A DNA stretch of 64,000 nt, from contig NZ_CP060393.1 in the NCBI RefSeq assembly GCF_014274685.1, positions 4,089,501-4,153,500 of the forward strand. The letters are read 5' to 3'. The position numbers were made by a program, and so were the translations under genes. Of the stretch, positions 7,060 through 15,994 are shown one piece after another. Within the stretch, counting starts at the first letter, position 1. Each line of letters starts with the position of its first letter. Source of the stretch: Edaphobacter sp. 4G125 (GTDB lineage: Bacteria; Acidobacteriota; Terriglobia; Terriglobales; Acidobacteriaceae). The notes below the pieces were generated by a model. It saw only the letters and a program-made list of their open reading frames with translations, had not been told where the DNA came from and ran no database searches.

Positions 7060-9810
7060 ATGGCATCTCGTATCTCAGGCTCTCTGCTCTCTTGCTTTCT
7101 GCTCGCTTCCATCTTTACCCATGCTCAGAAGAATGAGCAACCCTCTTCAAATCGCAGCGAGATCAGCATCCACGTCACCGACCCCTCGGGAGCAGCTCTC
7201 CGAGCCCGCTGCGCAGTCGATGGGCTCTCCAATTCGGTCGCCATCTCCGTTCCAACGGATTCGCACGGGACCTGCACTGCACATGATCTCCCCTTCGGAG
7301 GGTATCGCATCGAGATCTCCCGCAACGGATTCGCCAGCCGCTCCCTCCAGCTCGACATCGATTCCACCGCACCGTTCCAACGAACAATCGCTCTGCAGGT
7401 TCAGGGAGTCGCTACGGCAATCACTGTTGTTTCCCCCACTCCTATCGGCAACGAGAGCCTTTCTATCGAACAAACCCCCGTTCCAGTCCAGAGCCTTACC
7501 GCGGACGACATCGGCCATACCAATGCCCTTGATCTCACCGATGTCCTGAATAAGCGCATCAACGGCATCTACATTAATGAGAACAACGGCAATCCCTTCC
7601 AGCCCGATGTTAACTATCGCGGCTACACCGCATCTCCTCTGCTTGGTACTCCTCAGGGACTCTCCGTCTACCTCGATGGCGTTCGTCAAAACCAGCCCTT
7701 CGGAGATGTTGTCTCCTGGGACCTCATCCCTAAAGTCGCCATCCAGGACACGGAATTGATCCCCGGTTCCAATCCGCTCTTCGGGCTCAACACCTTAGGC
7801 GGTGCCATCGCAGTCCGCACAAAAGACGGATCAAACAATCAGGGACTCACTGTACAGGCGATCGGCGGGACCTTCGGCCGCGCCTCCGTCGAGGGTGAGT
7901 ACGGCGGATCAAACGGACGAGATCTCGACTGGTATCTCGCCGGCAACTACTTCCGCGAAGACGGCTGGCGCAAGTTTTCACCCTCGCAGATCAGGCAGTC
8001 CTTCGCCAAGCTGCGCTGGAACCGCGAACGCACCAGCATCGCGCTCTCCGGTGCCTATGCCATCAATAACCTCACCGGCAATGGGCTGCAGGACTTCCGC
8101 TTCCTCAACAAGGACTACAGCAGCGTCTACACCATCCCCGATACCCTCTGGGACCACTCGCCCTCACTCACTCTCAACGCCGCCCACCAGATCAGCGATC
8201 ACTGGAGCCTCTCCGGTAATCTCTACTTCCGCCACGTTCGCACCGACACCACCAACGGCGATATCAACAACGATTCTTTTGACCAATCTCTCTACAACCT
8301 CAGCGCAAGCGATATCGCTGCACTCAAAGCTGCCGGATACAGCGGCTTTCCCACGACCGGAAACTCCACCACCGAACCCTTCCCCTACTGGAGATGTATC
8401 GCTCAGGCTCTGCAAGAAGACGAGCCTGCCGAAAAGTGCACCGGCTCCATTACCAACACTCGCACCCAACAGAACAACTATGGCTTCTCTGGACTCCTCT
8501 CTTGGCGCACCGCCCATAATCTCTTCTCCGCGGGGGCCGGCTGGGATCGTAGCTCAATGACTTATCAGCAGTTATCACAGTTCGGGTATCTCAATACCGA
8601 TGGTGTCTCCATCACACCGGTCGACGCCTACGCCGATGGTTCCACGAACCAGGACGGCTCGCCCGTCGATACTCGAGTTCAGCTTCACGGTACGGTCCAG
8701 ACCCCCAGCTTCTATCTCACCGATACCTTCACCATGAATCGTTGGTCCATCACAGCGTCCGGGCGATACAACCGCACCACTGTTGACAACATTGATCGAC
8801 TTCCAGCGAATACTCCAGGACGTGGCTCTCTCACCGGAAACCATGTCTTTCAGCGATTCAATCCTGCGGTTGGTGCTACCTATCAAGCCTCCTCTCTTTT
8901 CCATCTCTATGCCAATTACAGTGAAGCCAGCCGCGCACCAACCGCAATTGAGCTGGGCTGTGCCGACCCAAACTTCCCCTGTAACCTTCCCAATGCTCTC
9001 GTCTCCGATCCGCCGCTCAACCAGGTGGTCAGCCGGACTGTAGAAGCGGGAGTTCGCAGTCGCCTACAGAACAATCTCCAATGGAGCGCAGGATATTTCT
9101 GGGGACAAAACTCTAACGACATCCTCTTCGTCGCTTCCCAACAAACGGGTTTTGGATACTTCCTCAACTTCGGCAAGACTCGCCGCCAAGGGGTCGAGCT
9201 CAACCTAAGCGGTCAGTTGTCGCACCTTGCTCTCGGCGGAGGTTATACGTTCCTCAACGCCACCTATCAGTCTTCCCAAACCGTCAATGGAGGAAGTAAC
9301 AGCACCAACGATAACAGCCTCGCTGGCTTCCCTGGAATCGATGGCGATATCGAGATCACTCCCGGAGACCGTATTCCTCAGATCCCGCAGCACGTCCTCA
9401 AGGTCTTCGCAGACTATAAGCCCACACAAAAGTGGCTCATCGACTTCAACGTCATCGCGGCCTCCAGTACTTATGCACGCGGCAACGAGAACAACCAGCA
9501 TCAACCCGATGGAACCTACTATCTTGGCTCAGGGAGTTCTCCTGCCTATGGCGTCGCAAACGTCGGAGCCCGCTATCTCTTCAGCTCTCGTCTCGAAGCA
9601 TTCCTGCAACTCAATAACATCCTCGACACGCACTACTACACCGCCGCGCAGTTAGGAACCTCCCCTTACGACAACAACGGCAAATTCATTGCACGTCCAT
9701 TTCCCTCCAACAGCAACGGAGATTATCCCGTCCGAAACACAACCTTCCTTGCCCCCGGAGCTCCCTTTACTCTCTTCGGAGGGATTCGCATCACGCTTTC
9801 GAAGAAGTAG
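7060..9810 (+). CDS. TonB-dependent outer-membrane receptor
   Basis: 916 residues; ATG 7060 follows AAAGGTGAC. A signal peptide (MASRISGSLLSCFLLASIFTHAQ) is followed by a carboxypeptidase-regulatory-like domain (about 30-115), then the plug: PVPVQSLTADDIGHTNALDL, VNYRGYTASPLLGTPQGL, VYLDGVRQNQPFGD and NPLFGLNTLGGAIAVRTKDG. The remainder is alternating beta-strand sequence of a 22-stranded barrel. Plug and barrel look more like classical siderophore/metal receptors than the very large Oar-type receptors elsewhere in this window. It is divergent from the ECF sigma/anti-sigma pair, which suggests control by that pair or by the shared palindrome. The substrate cannot be named; a metal chelate or redox cofactor used by the adjacent redox genes is an inference. 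Confidence 0.9.
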   Translation: MASRISGSLLSCFLLASIFTHAQKNEQPSSNRSEISIHVTDPSGAALRARCAVDGLSNSVAISVPTDSHGTCTAHDLPFGGYRIEISRNGFASRSLQLDIDSTAPFQRTIALQVQGVATAITVVSPTPIGNESLSIEQTPVPVQSLTADDIGHTNALDLTDVLNKRINGIYINENNGNPFQPDVNYRGYTASPLLGTPQGLSVYLDGVRQNQPFGDVVSWDLIPKVAIQDTELIPGSNPLFGLNTLGGAIAVRTKDGSNNQGLTVQAIGGTFGRASVEGEYGGSNGRDLDWYLAGNYFREDGWRKFSPSQIRQSFAKLRWNRERTSIALSGAYAINNLTGNGLQDFRFLNKDYSSVYTIPDTLWDHSPSLTLNAAHQISDHWSLSGNLYFRHVRTDTTNGDINNDSFDQSLYNLSASDIAALKAAGYSGFPTTGNSTTEPFPYWRCIAQALQEDEPAEKCTGSITNTRTQQNNYGFSGLLSWRTAHNLFSAGAGWDRSSMTYQQLSQFGYLNTDGVSITPVDAYADGSTNQDGSPVDTRVQLHGTVQTPSFYLTDTFTMNRWSITASGRYNRTTVDNIDRLPANTPGRGSLTGNHVFQRFNPAVGATYQASSLFHLYANYSEASRAPTAIELGCADPNFPCNLPNALVSDPPLNQVVSRTVEAGVRSRLQNNLQWSAGYFWGQNSNDILFVASQQTGFGYFLNFGKTRRQGVELNLSGQLSHLALGGGYTFLNATYQSSQTVNGGSNSTNDNSLAGFPGIDGDIEITPGDRIPQIPQHVLKVFADYKPTQKWLIDFNVIAASSTYARGNENNQHQPDGTYYLGSGSSPAYGVANVGARYLFSSRLEAFLQLNNILDTHYYTAAQLGTSPYDNNGKFIARPFPSNSNGDYPVRNTTFLAPGAPFTLFGGIRITLSKK

Positions 9811-10035
9811 CGCTCCCTCATTCTTCTCAGGTCCTTCACCTCGTGAAAGACCATGAGAAGAGTTCCAGCATTCCTTATCAAAGGTTTCACCCCGGGCGAA
9901 GTCGAGGGATCTTTGTATTCTGTATTTCGTATCCTCCTCATCTCTCTCTAGATACCCTCTCAAAATTTCTTTGCTCTTCCGAATGACCTTCTAGCCTTTT
10001 TTTGCATCTCTTGTTCATGAAGTTCTCATGCGTCG

Positions 10036-10062
10036 CGATTGCATAGCTTTGTCGTGCAATCG
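10036..10062. repeat. Inverted repeat CGATTGCA-N11-TGCAATCG
   Basis: Perfect 8-bp arms at 10036-10043 and 10055-10062, about 200 bases upstream of the Oar-like receptor start. It could be a regulator site or a hairpin; there is no T-tract after it. Confidence 0.4.
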
Positions 10063-10168
10063 ATGACTTGTGTACGCCGTTTTCGCCACAGGCACTCGTT
10101 CTGATGGTGCTCCCAGGGAAGTGAGAGGATATCCGGTCGCAGGTTGCGGCAGGTTGACCTACACAGGT

Positions 10169-10201
10169 ATGCCAGCGAAGCGTTCCTACGCTCTCCGGCA
10201 T
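10169..10201 (+). promoter_or_regulatory. Imperfect hairpin in the leader of the Oar-like receptor
   Basis: ATGCC at 10169-10173 pairs with GGCAT at 10197-10201, and AGCGT at 10079-offset (10179-10183) pairs with ACGCT at 10188-10192, with mismatches and a bulge between. It lies about 64 bases before the start codon. Function unknown. Confidence 0.3.
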
Positions 10202-10264
10202 AAACCGGAACTCATCTGGAGCTTTGGTCACGCACGTTGTGCCGCTCCCATTTCAGGAGCCGTG

Positions 10265-13200
10265 ATGAAAACCCATTCTGTTACTCCCTTTTCGAACCGA
10301 CCCTACGCCATTCTGTTAATTGCTCTGGTCGCGTTCGTGTTTTCTCCGAGAACATCTTTCGCCCAATATCGTGCAGGACTACAAGGCACGGTCAGCGACC
10401 CCACCGGAGCCGTCGTACCCGGTGCAACCATTACCATCGTCGACAAAGAAACCAACCAGACCCAGAAGGGCACCACCGACGGAGGCGGAACCTATACCTT
10501 CAACCGACTCGCCCCGGCTCCCTACACCGTCACCGTGGAAGCCAAAGGCTTTTCCACCAAGACCGTCGACAACGTCAATATCGCCGGTGAGACGATGCAG
10601 GCCCTTGACATCTCCCTCGATGCCGCTGGCGCGCAACAGTCGGTCACCGTCACCGATACCGCACCTGCCATCAACACCGCTACAGCAACCATCGCCGGCA
10701 CCATCACTGCGCAGCAGCTCCAAACGCTGCCTTCTTCGAATCGCGATCCTTACCAATTGCTACGTCTCACGCCGGGCGCTCTCGGTGATGGCTCACAACA
10801 AGCAGGTGGCGGAAGCTATTCTCTTCCCGGCAATGGCGGTATCGGCGGAAGCGGAGCAAGTGGTGCCTCCGGCAGTATCTTCGCAGTAGAAAACCGTGCT
10901 CAGTCCCAGGCCAATGGTGTACGCGTCTCCGGCAACTCCTTCCAGATCGATGGCAGCCAGGTTAACTCTCTTGCATGGGGCGGAGGCGCTGTCATTACTC
11001 CCAATCAAGAGTCAGTAAAAGAGGTCCAGACCCAGACCAGTCCTTATGACGCGACCAATGGACGCAATAGCGGCGCACAGGTTTTGATCGTCTCTAAAAA
11101 TGGCACGAACGACTTTCACGGAAGCACATTCTTCAAATTTCATCGTCCCGGTCTGAACGCCTACCAGAGGTGGAATGGTCCCGACTCTACTGCTCCAGGC
11201 GCCGACCACACTAAAACTCTTATTCGCGACAATAATCAGTTCAATCAATTAGGCGGCAGTGTCGGAGGACCGATCTGGAAGAACCACATCTTCTTCTTCT
11301 TTTCGTATGAAGAGCTTCGTAGCAGTGGAGCTTTGCAGCAACCGCCAAAGTGGTATGAGACTCCAGAGTTCGATCAATTAGTTGCCCAGCGAAAACAAGG
11401 CGGCGTCTCCGCTGCTATCGTTGGCTATCCCGGTGAAAGTGTTACCGGCGCCACCGTCAATCCAAATTCCACCTGCGCCTTCGTCAATCTACCTGCTGCA
11501 TATTGCCGAACGGTTCCCTACAATGGCGGAACCGCACTCGACTTGGGCTCGCCGCTCGCGAGTCCGCTCGGCACCGCCGACCCCTCTTACGTCAGCAACA
11601 ATGCTCCCGGCATCGGTGGCGGCTTCGATGGCGTCCCAGACGTTTTTCTTGCCAACACAGTCAACCCAACGACCAGCACCGCCCAACAATTCAACGGTCG
11701 CCTGGACTGGCAACTCAATCCTCGCGACCTGATCGCCTACACCGTCTATTGGGTTCCTACTTCAACCACCTCGTATAACGGCCCCAACAGAGCAGCGAAT
11801 CTCTGGCATTCGGACCGCCTCGCCTACACGCACGCCGCACTCTGGAATCATATCTTCAATCCCACCCTGTTGAACGAATTCCGGCTCAACGGTGTGCGCT
11901 GGTACTTCAACGAAGTCACTTCCAATCCGCAAGAGCCCTTCGGGCTTCCCCGCGGCACTCTCGATACGATGGGAGGAATCAATACAGCCGATTTTCAAAC
12001 CTTTGGTGCACCCGGCCCTGGCAACTTTGCCCAAACGACATACAACGTTCGCGATACCCTCACCAAGACCTGGGGCTCACATAACATCCGCATGGGCTTC
12101 GATGGTTATCGCGAGCTCGATAACGACACGCAGACCGGCGCCGCAATTCCCAACTACACCTTCCGTAACCTGTGGGAGTTCGCCAACGACCGTCCACGTC
12201 TGCTCAATGGAAACTTCGATCCCCGCACTGGCGCTCCCACCTCGGCCACCAAGCACATTCGTTCCTACATCTACGCCGGTTATGTTCAGGACGACTGGCG
12301 TGTCAGCCCAAACCTCACGCTTAATCTTGGCATGCGCTGGGAGTACTTCACACCCACCACCGAGAAGAACAACAACATCAGCAATCCTGTGCTCGGCACC
12401 GGAGCTCAAACTCTAACCGGCACCACCATGAAAGTCGGCGGCGATCTCTACAAGACCAGCCCCAACAACTGGGGACCGCAGTTCGGCTTTGCCTATTCCA
12501 TCAATCCGTCTTCAAACCATCTAGCTGTCGTCCGTGGTGGATTCGGCATCGCCTACAACCGCATGCAACAAGCTGTTACTCTCAACGGCCGTTCCAATCC
12601 TCCACTGGTCACGCAGATCAATGCTGTCTGTACGAATACCACTCTCACCAACTGCCCGGGAGTCATCTACGCGGCATCTTCAAGCCCAACCAACATCAAC
12701 GGGTATCCTTCGAATCCCACCGCGATTGCCACCTTCGGCCCCAATGGCCTGCCCGTCGGAGGAGCACCGTTGCAGATTCAAGCCATTCAACAAAATCTGC
12801 CTACTCCGCTGACTTACAAAACGTCCCTGGGCGTGGAATATGCTCTTGCCTCACGCTGGGTTCTCAGCCTCGGATATCAGGGCAGCATCTCGCGCCATTA
12901 CACCCGCCAGACCAACCTCAACTGGATCTACTATCCCAACCTGAACCCATCCATCAGCTCGTTCAACTACTTCCTGAACGATGTGAGCGCCAGCTCCCAC
13001 GCCTTCCTTGCGGAGGTTCGGCACGACTTCGGTCGCAACTTCAGCATGACTGGCCAATACCGCTGGGGCAAGATCATGGATACAGCATCGCAGGACTACT
13101 ACATCGACTACTACCCCTATGACAATCGCTTCGCCTACGGCCGGGCCGACTACGATGTCACTCACAACGCGAAGCTCTTCGGAACCTATGCTCCGAAGTT

Positions 13201-13759
13201 CTTCCCCCACAATCGCCTGATGGAAGGCATCTTCGGCGGCATCCAACTCAGCGGCATCATCCAGTACCACACCGGCTTCCCTTGGACCCCCGTCTATACC
13301 AACACGGGCTGCAACGTCGTCTATGTCGGCAGCGGATATTGCACTCTTCGCCCCGGCGCTCAGATCGCACGTGGCACCGGCGATACCAGCAACGATACCT
13401 TCAAACGGACAGGCGGCCAGTTCCCCAACGGTGGCCTCGCTTATTTCACCGTACCCAGTTATCCCACAACAGGAGCTCCTCCACCTCCAGGTGTAGGACG
13501 CAACAGCCTCCACGGCCCAAACTACTTTGACACCGACATGGATGCGCAGAAGACCTTCGGGATTCCCAGCAACAGCATCCTTGGCGAAAACGCCGGACTC
13601 ACCATCCGCGCCATGTTCTTCAACATCTTCAACCAGACCAACATCACGCCCTTCAATACAGGAGACGACAATACCATCATCACTAACCCAACCTTCGGCC
13701 AGGGCAAAACGGCTCTTGGCTCACGCACCATCGAGTTCCAGGCCCGCTTCAGCTTCTAA
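10265..13759 (+). CDS. Oar-like TonB-dependent receptor with carboxypeptidase-regulatory domain
   Basis: 1164 residues from ATG 10265, chosen because AGGAG stands five bases upstream and the product then begins with a signal peptide ending at SFAQ. An N-terminal carboxypeptidase-regulatory domain follows (GLQGTVSDPTGAVVPGATIT, GTYTFNRLAPAPYTVTVEA). The plug has QVNSLAWGGGAVITPNQESVKEVQ and TNGRNSGAQVLIVSKNGTNDFHGS, typical of the large Oar/Acidobacterial receptors, and the chain ends in the aromatic outer-membrane signature RTIEFQARFSF. The next genes on the same strand are two GH39 enzymes and a glucanase-like protein, so it may import oligosaccharides released by them, in the manner of a SusC-like transporter. 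That link is inference; a terminator-like hairpin separates it from them. Confidence 0.9.
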   Translation: MKTHSVTPFSNRPYAILLIALVAFVFSPRTSFAQYRAGLQGTVSDPTGAVVPGATITIVDKETNQTQKGTTDGGGTYTFNRLAPAPYTVTVEAKGFSTKTVDNVNIAGETMQALDISLDAAGAQQSVTVTDTAPAINTATATIAGTITAQQLQTLPSSNRDPYQLLRLTPGALGDGSQQAGGGSYSLPGNGGIGGSGASGASGSIFAVENRAQSQANGVRVSGNSFQIDGSQVNSLAWGGGAVITPNQESVKEVQTQTSPYDATNGRNSGAQVLIVSKNGTNDFHGSTFFKFHRPGLNAYQRWNGPDSTAPGADHTKTLIRDNNQFNQLGGSVGGPIWKNHIFFFFSYEELRSSGALQQPPKWYETPEFDQLVAQRKQGGVSAAIVGYPGESVTGATVNPNSTCAFVNLPAAYCRTVPYNGGTALDLGSPLASPLGTADPSYVSNNAPGIGGGFDGVPDVFLANTVNPTTSTAQQFNGRLDWQLNPRDLIAYTVYWVPTSTTSYNGPNRAANLWHSDRLAYTHAALWNHIFNPTLLNEFRLNGVRWYFNEVTSNPQEPFGLPRGTLDTMGGINTADFQTFGAPGPGNFAQTTYNVRDTLTKTWGSHNIRMGFDGYRELDNDTQTGAAIPNYTFRNLWEFANDRPRLLNGNFDPRTGAPTSATKHIRSYIYAGYVQDDWRVSPNLTLNLGMRWEYFTPTTEKNNNISNPVLGTGAQTLTGTTMKVGGDLYKTSPNNWGPQFGFAYSINPSSNHLAVVRGGFGIAYNRMQQAVTLNGRSNPPLVTQINAVCTNTTLTNCPGVIYAASSSPTNINGYPSNPTAIATFGPNGLPVGGAPLQIQAIQQNLPTPLTYKTSLGVEYALASRWVLSLGYQGSISRHYTRQTNLNWIYYPNLNPSISSFNYFLNDVSASSHAFLAEVRHDFGRNFSMTGQYRWGKIMDTASQDYYIDYYPYDNRFAYGRADYDVTHNAKLFGTYAPKFFPHNRLMEGIFGGIQLSGIIQYHTGFPWTPVYTNTGCNVVYVGSGYCTLRPGAQIARGTGDTSNDTFKRTGGQFPNGGLAYFTVPSYPTTGAPPPPGVGRNSLHGPNYFDTDMDAQKTFGIPSNSILGENAGLTIRAMFFNIFNQTNITPFNTGDDNTIITNPTFGQGKTALGSRTIEFQARFSF

Positions 13760-13791
13760 AGCGTGCCAACAATGGAAAGTTCATCTTGATG

Positions 13792-13854
13792 TGTCATCCT
13801 GAGCGAAGTTTGGCACACAAGGTGGCAAACGAAGTCGCAGGACCTGCGTTTGTC
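13792..13854 (+). repeat. Dispersed intergenic repeat (tgtcatcctgagcgaag type)
   Basis: Begins TGTCATCCTGAGCGAAG and ends with GAAGTCGCAGGACCTGCGTTTG. Related copies in the window start at 15471, 15538, 42644, 45229 and 49467, with a degenerate one near 9894. All lie between genes. Confidence 0.6.
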
Positions 13855-13874
13855 AGGTTCTCTACACTTCAATC

Positions 13875-13907
13875 AAGAAAGGAGCGCCTACGAGGCGCTC
13901 CTTTCTT
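13875..13907 (+). terminator. Rho-independent terminator-like hairpin
   Basis: AAGAAAGGAGCGCC (13875-13888) pairs perfectly with GGCGCTCCTTTCTT (13894-13907) around the loop TACGA. It follows the Oar-like receptor and precedes the first GH39 gene. Confidence 0.75.
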
Positions 13908-13931
13908 CGTCCCTCCTCAGGAGCTTCCACA

Positions 13932-15452
13932 ATGAACTGCCTTCGACTCTCTTCTCTGAAAGCTCTCCTGCTCCTTCCTCTACTTGGTACTCTTTCCCTT
14001 TCCGCGCAAACCATCACCATCGATGCCAACGCCCCCACTACTCCCTTCCCTCACTTCTGGGAGGAGATGTTTGGCTCCGGTCGCGCCGCGCTCGTCCTTC
14101 GTCAGAGCTACCTCAATGACCTCAAAGCCGTAAAGCAGGTCACCGACTTCCGTTACGTCCGCTTCCACGCCATCCTGCACGATGAGCTCGGCGTCTACAA
14201 CGAGGACGAACATGGCAACCCCGTCTACAACTTCGCCTACGTCAACCAGGTCTACGACAATCTGCTTGCCAATGGTGTGCGGCCCGTCGTCGAGATCGGC
14301 TTCATGCCCAAAAAACTCGCCTTCAATCCCGATGCCCTGCATCCCTTCTGGTACAAGCAAAATGTCTCGCCGCCGAAGTCGATGGAAAAGTGGGATGGCC
14401 TCATCACCGCCTTCGCAAAAAATCTAGTGCAGCGATACGGTATCGATGAAGTCTCGCAGTGGTACTTCGAGGTCTGGAACGAACCCAACATCGACTTCTG
14501 GAACGGCATCCCTCGCCAGCGAAGCTACTTCGAGCTCTACGATCACACCGCGCGCGACCTCAAGGCTGTAAGCCCTCGTCTGCGTGTTGGAGGCCCTGCA
14601 ACCGCAGCCGCACAGTGGGTCTCGGCTTTCCTCAAACACACCGCTGAAAACAACGTCCCCGTCGACTTCGTCTCCAGTCACGGTTATGCCGACGATACCG
14701 TCGAAAACATGTTCCCCGACGATCCCAGCGTCCCCAAAGATCTCCCCATGGATCAGCGCGTCTGCCGCGCCATCGGCATGGTGCGCAATCAGATGAAGGC
14801 CGCAGGTAAACCAAAGCTGCCACTCTTCTGGACAGAGTGGAATGTCCCCGGGCATAACCAGTCGCGCGATACCACCTACGTCGGCGCGGCTCTCGCCAAC
14901 ACTGTTCGTCAGTGCGACGGCCTCGTCGACATGATGTCCTTCTGGACCTTCTCCGACGTCTTTGAAGAAGGTGGCCCTGGCCCTCGTCCCTTCATCGGCC
15001 AATTCGGTCTTCGCGCTGAGTTCGGAATTAACAAACCGAGCTACTATGGATTCGCATTGCTGCATCAACTCGGTGATCGCCGCATCGCCAACAACTCACC
15101 TGACATCATCGTCACGAAGTTATCCGATGGCAGCTTGAAGATCGCCGCATGGAACCTCGTCGATCCCGACCCTGACTCACTCAGCAAGGCTAAGCCCCGT
15201 ACTCTCACCCTGGTTCTTCGCGGAACCTCTGCCTCGGCTCGCGCCACCACCCAGCGCGTCGACAATGAACACGGAAATGTCCTTCCCGAATACGCAAAGA
15301 TCGGCAAACCGGACTACCCCACACCCCAGCAAGTCGAACAGTTGAATCGAGCTACCGCTCTCCCCACCCCAGAAGAGACTCATCTACAGGACCATCAACT
15401 CACCGTGACGCTCGAACCCAACGCACTGCTCCTCATCACCGTGACTCCATGA
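13932..15452 (+). CDS. GH39-family glycoside hydrolase (beta-xylosidase-like), exported
   Basis: 506 residues; ATG 13932 is preceded by CAGGAG. A signal peptide ends near LSAQ. The (beta/alpha)8 catalytic domain shows the GH39 hallmarks: WNEPN with the acid/base Glu184 and FWTEWN with the nucleophile Glu302, plus VRFHAILHDE, HPFWYKQNVSPP, RVGGPAT and a C-terminal beta domain. GH39 includes beta-xylosidases, alpha-L-iduronidases and exopolysaccharide hydrolases such as PslG, so the substrate is not settled. It is a clear paralogue of the GH39 gene that follows, with whole blocks conserved. Upstream is an Oar-like receptor and downstream a glucanase-like gene, which suggests a small polysaccharide-use locus. 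Confidence 0.9.
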   Translation: MNCLRLSSLKALLLLPLLGTLSLSAQTITIDANAPTTPFPHFWEEMFGSGRAALVLRQSYLNDLKAVKQVTDFRYVRFHAILHDELGVYNEDEHGNPVYNFAYVNQVYDNLLANGVRPVVEIGFMPKKLAFNPDALHPFWYKQNVSPPKSMEKWDGLITAFAKNLVQRYGIDEVSQWYFEVWNEPNIDFWNGIPRQRSYFELYDHTARDLKAVSPRLRVGGPATAAAQWVSAFLKHTAENNVPVDFVSSHGYADDTVENMFPDDPSVPKDLPMDQRVCRAIGMVRNQMKAAGKPKLPLFWTEWNVPGHNQSRDTTYVGAALANTVRQCDGLVDMMSFWTFSDVFEEGGPGPRPFIGQFGLRAEFGINKPSYYGFALLHQLGDRRIANNSPDIIVTKLSDGSLKIAAWNLVDPDPDSLSKAKPRTLTLVLRGTSASARATTQRVDNEHGNVLPEYAKIGKPDYPTPQQVEQLNRATALPTPEETHLQDHQLTVTLEPNALLLITVTP

Positions 15453-15470
15453 TCGGTGCATAATCTTGAC

Positions 15471-15650
15471 TGTCATTCTGAGCGGAGCAACGCAGAAAAG
15501 AATCCCCGTATTTCATCTCACCAACAACTCACTAGGGTGTCATTCCGAACGAGCTCACCACCAATCTCCTGCTCAAGCGGGTGCTCCATTCATGGAGCAG
15601 AGCAACATGAATGGGAACATTCCAGCGAAGTCGAGGAACCTGCTTTCGAC
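15471..15650 (+). repeat. Two degenerate tgtcat-type intergenic repeats
   Basis: TGTCATTCTGAGCGGAGCAA at 15471 and TGTCATTCCGAACGAG at 15538; the second extends to the AGCGAAGTCGAGGAACCTGC motif ending near 15643. Same family as the copies at 13792, 42644, 45229 and 49467. Confidence 0.5.
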
Positions 15651-15808
15651 CGCGTCCCACCAGTTTCGCGCCCTCAAACTCTGTCAAGCCAAAAATCCAT
15701 TCAAATCACACAAAACAAATGACATACGCATTGCGGATTACCCCTATTAGCTTTGTTAAACTAAAAATAGCGGCCAGAAAGGTCAGCTCTCTTTGGGGAA
15801 ATAATTGC

Positions 15809-15936
15809 CTCAATAAATCATTTATTTTGAATACTTTGACACTTTACTTCCTTATTTTTCTATATTTCGCGCAATTAGTCCGAAGCTAAGCTCCATGTTT
15901 TGAATACTTTGCGCAAAAAATGATAGGGGGGAGGGA
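15809..15936 (-). repeat. Dispersed AT-rich repeat with three internal units (copy 1)
   Basis: Read on the minus strand it starts with a C-run (CCCTCCCCCCTA), then GCAAAGTATTCAAAA, GCGAAATATAGAAAA and GTCAAAGTATTCAAAA, with unit starts 42 and 31 bases apart. The 14-mer TTTTGAATACTTTG occurs exactly at 15825-15838 and 15898-15911. The region 50594-50715 has the same architecture, with spacing 42 and 30. Confidence 0.55.
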
Positions 15937-15994
15937 TACACACGAACGACGCGCCGAGTCTGGCAGCATCCTTTATGCATCCTAGTCTCTGAGA

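Larger units (their letters stand above)
9811..10264. other. 454-bp intergenic region upstream of the Oar-like receptor
   Basis: No convincing gene. It contains a degenerate copy of the dispersed 'gcgaagtcgagggatct' repeat (9894-9912), a perfect inverted repeat (10036-10062) and a leader hairpin (10169-10201). The frame of the receptor is open upstream of its true start through part of this region, but without coding character. Confidence 0.6.
15453..15994. other. 542-bp intergenic region between the two GH39 genes
   Basis: The first half carries two copies of the tgtcat-type repeat (15471-15515 and 15538-15650). The second half is markedly AT-rich and contains an inverted copy of a second dispersed repeat (15809-15936) with internal TATT units. 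Short open frames here have no coding character. Confidence 0.6.

Noticed and set aside
15456-15889. Small frames between the GH39 genes
   Set aside because: They translate the dispersed repeats and AT-rich DNA.
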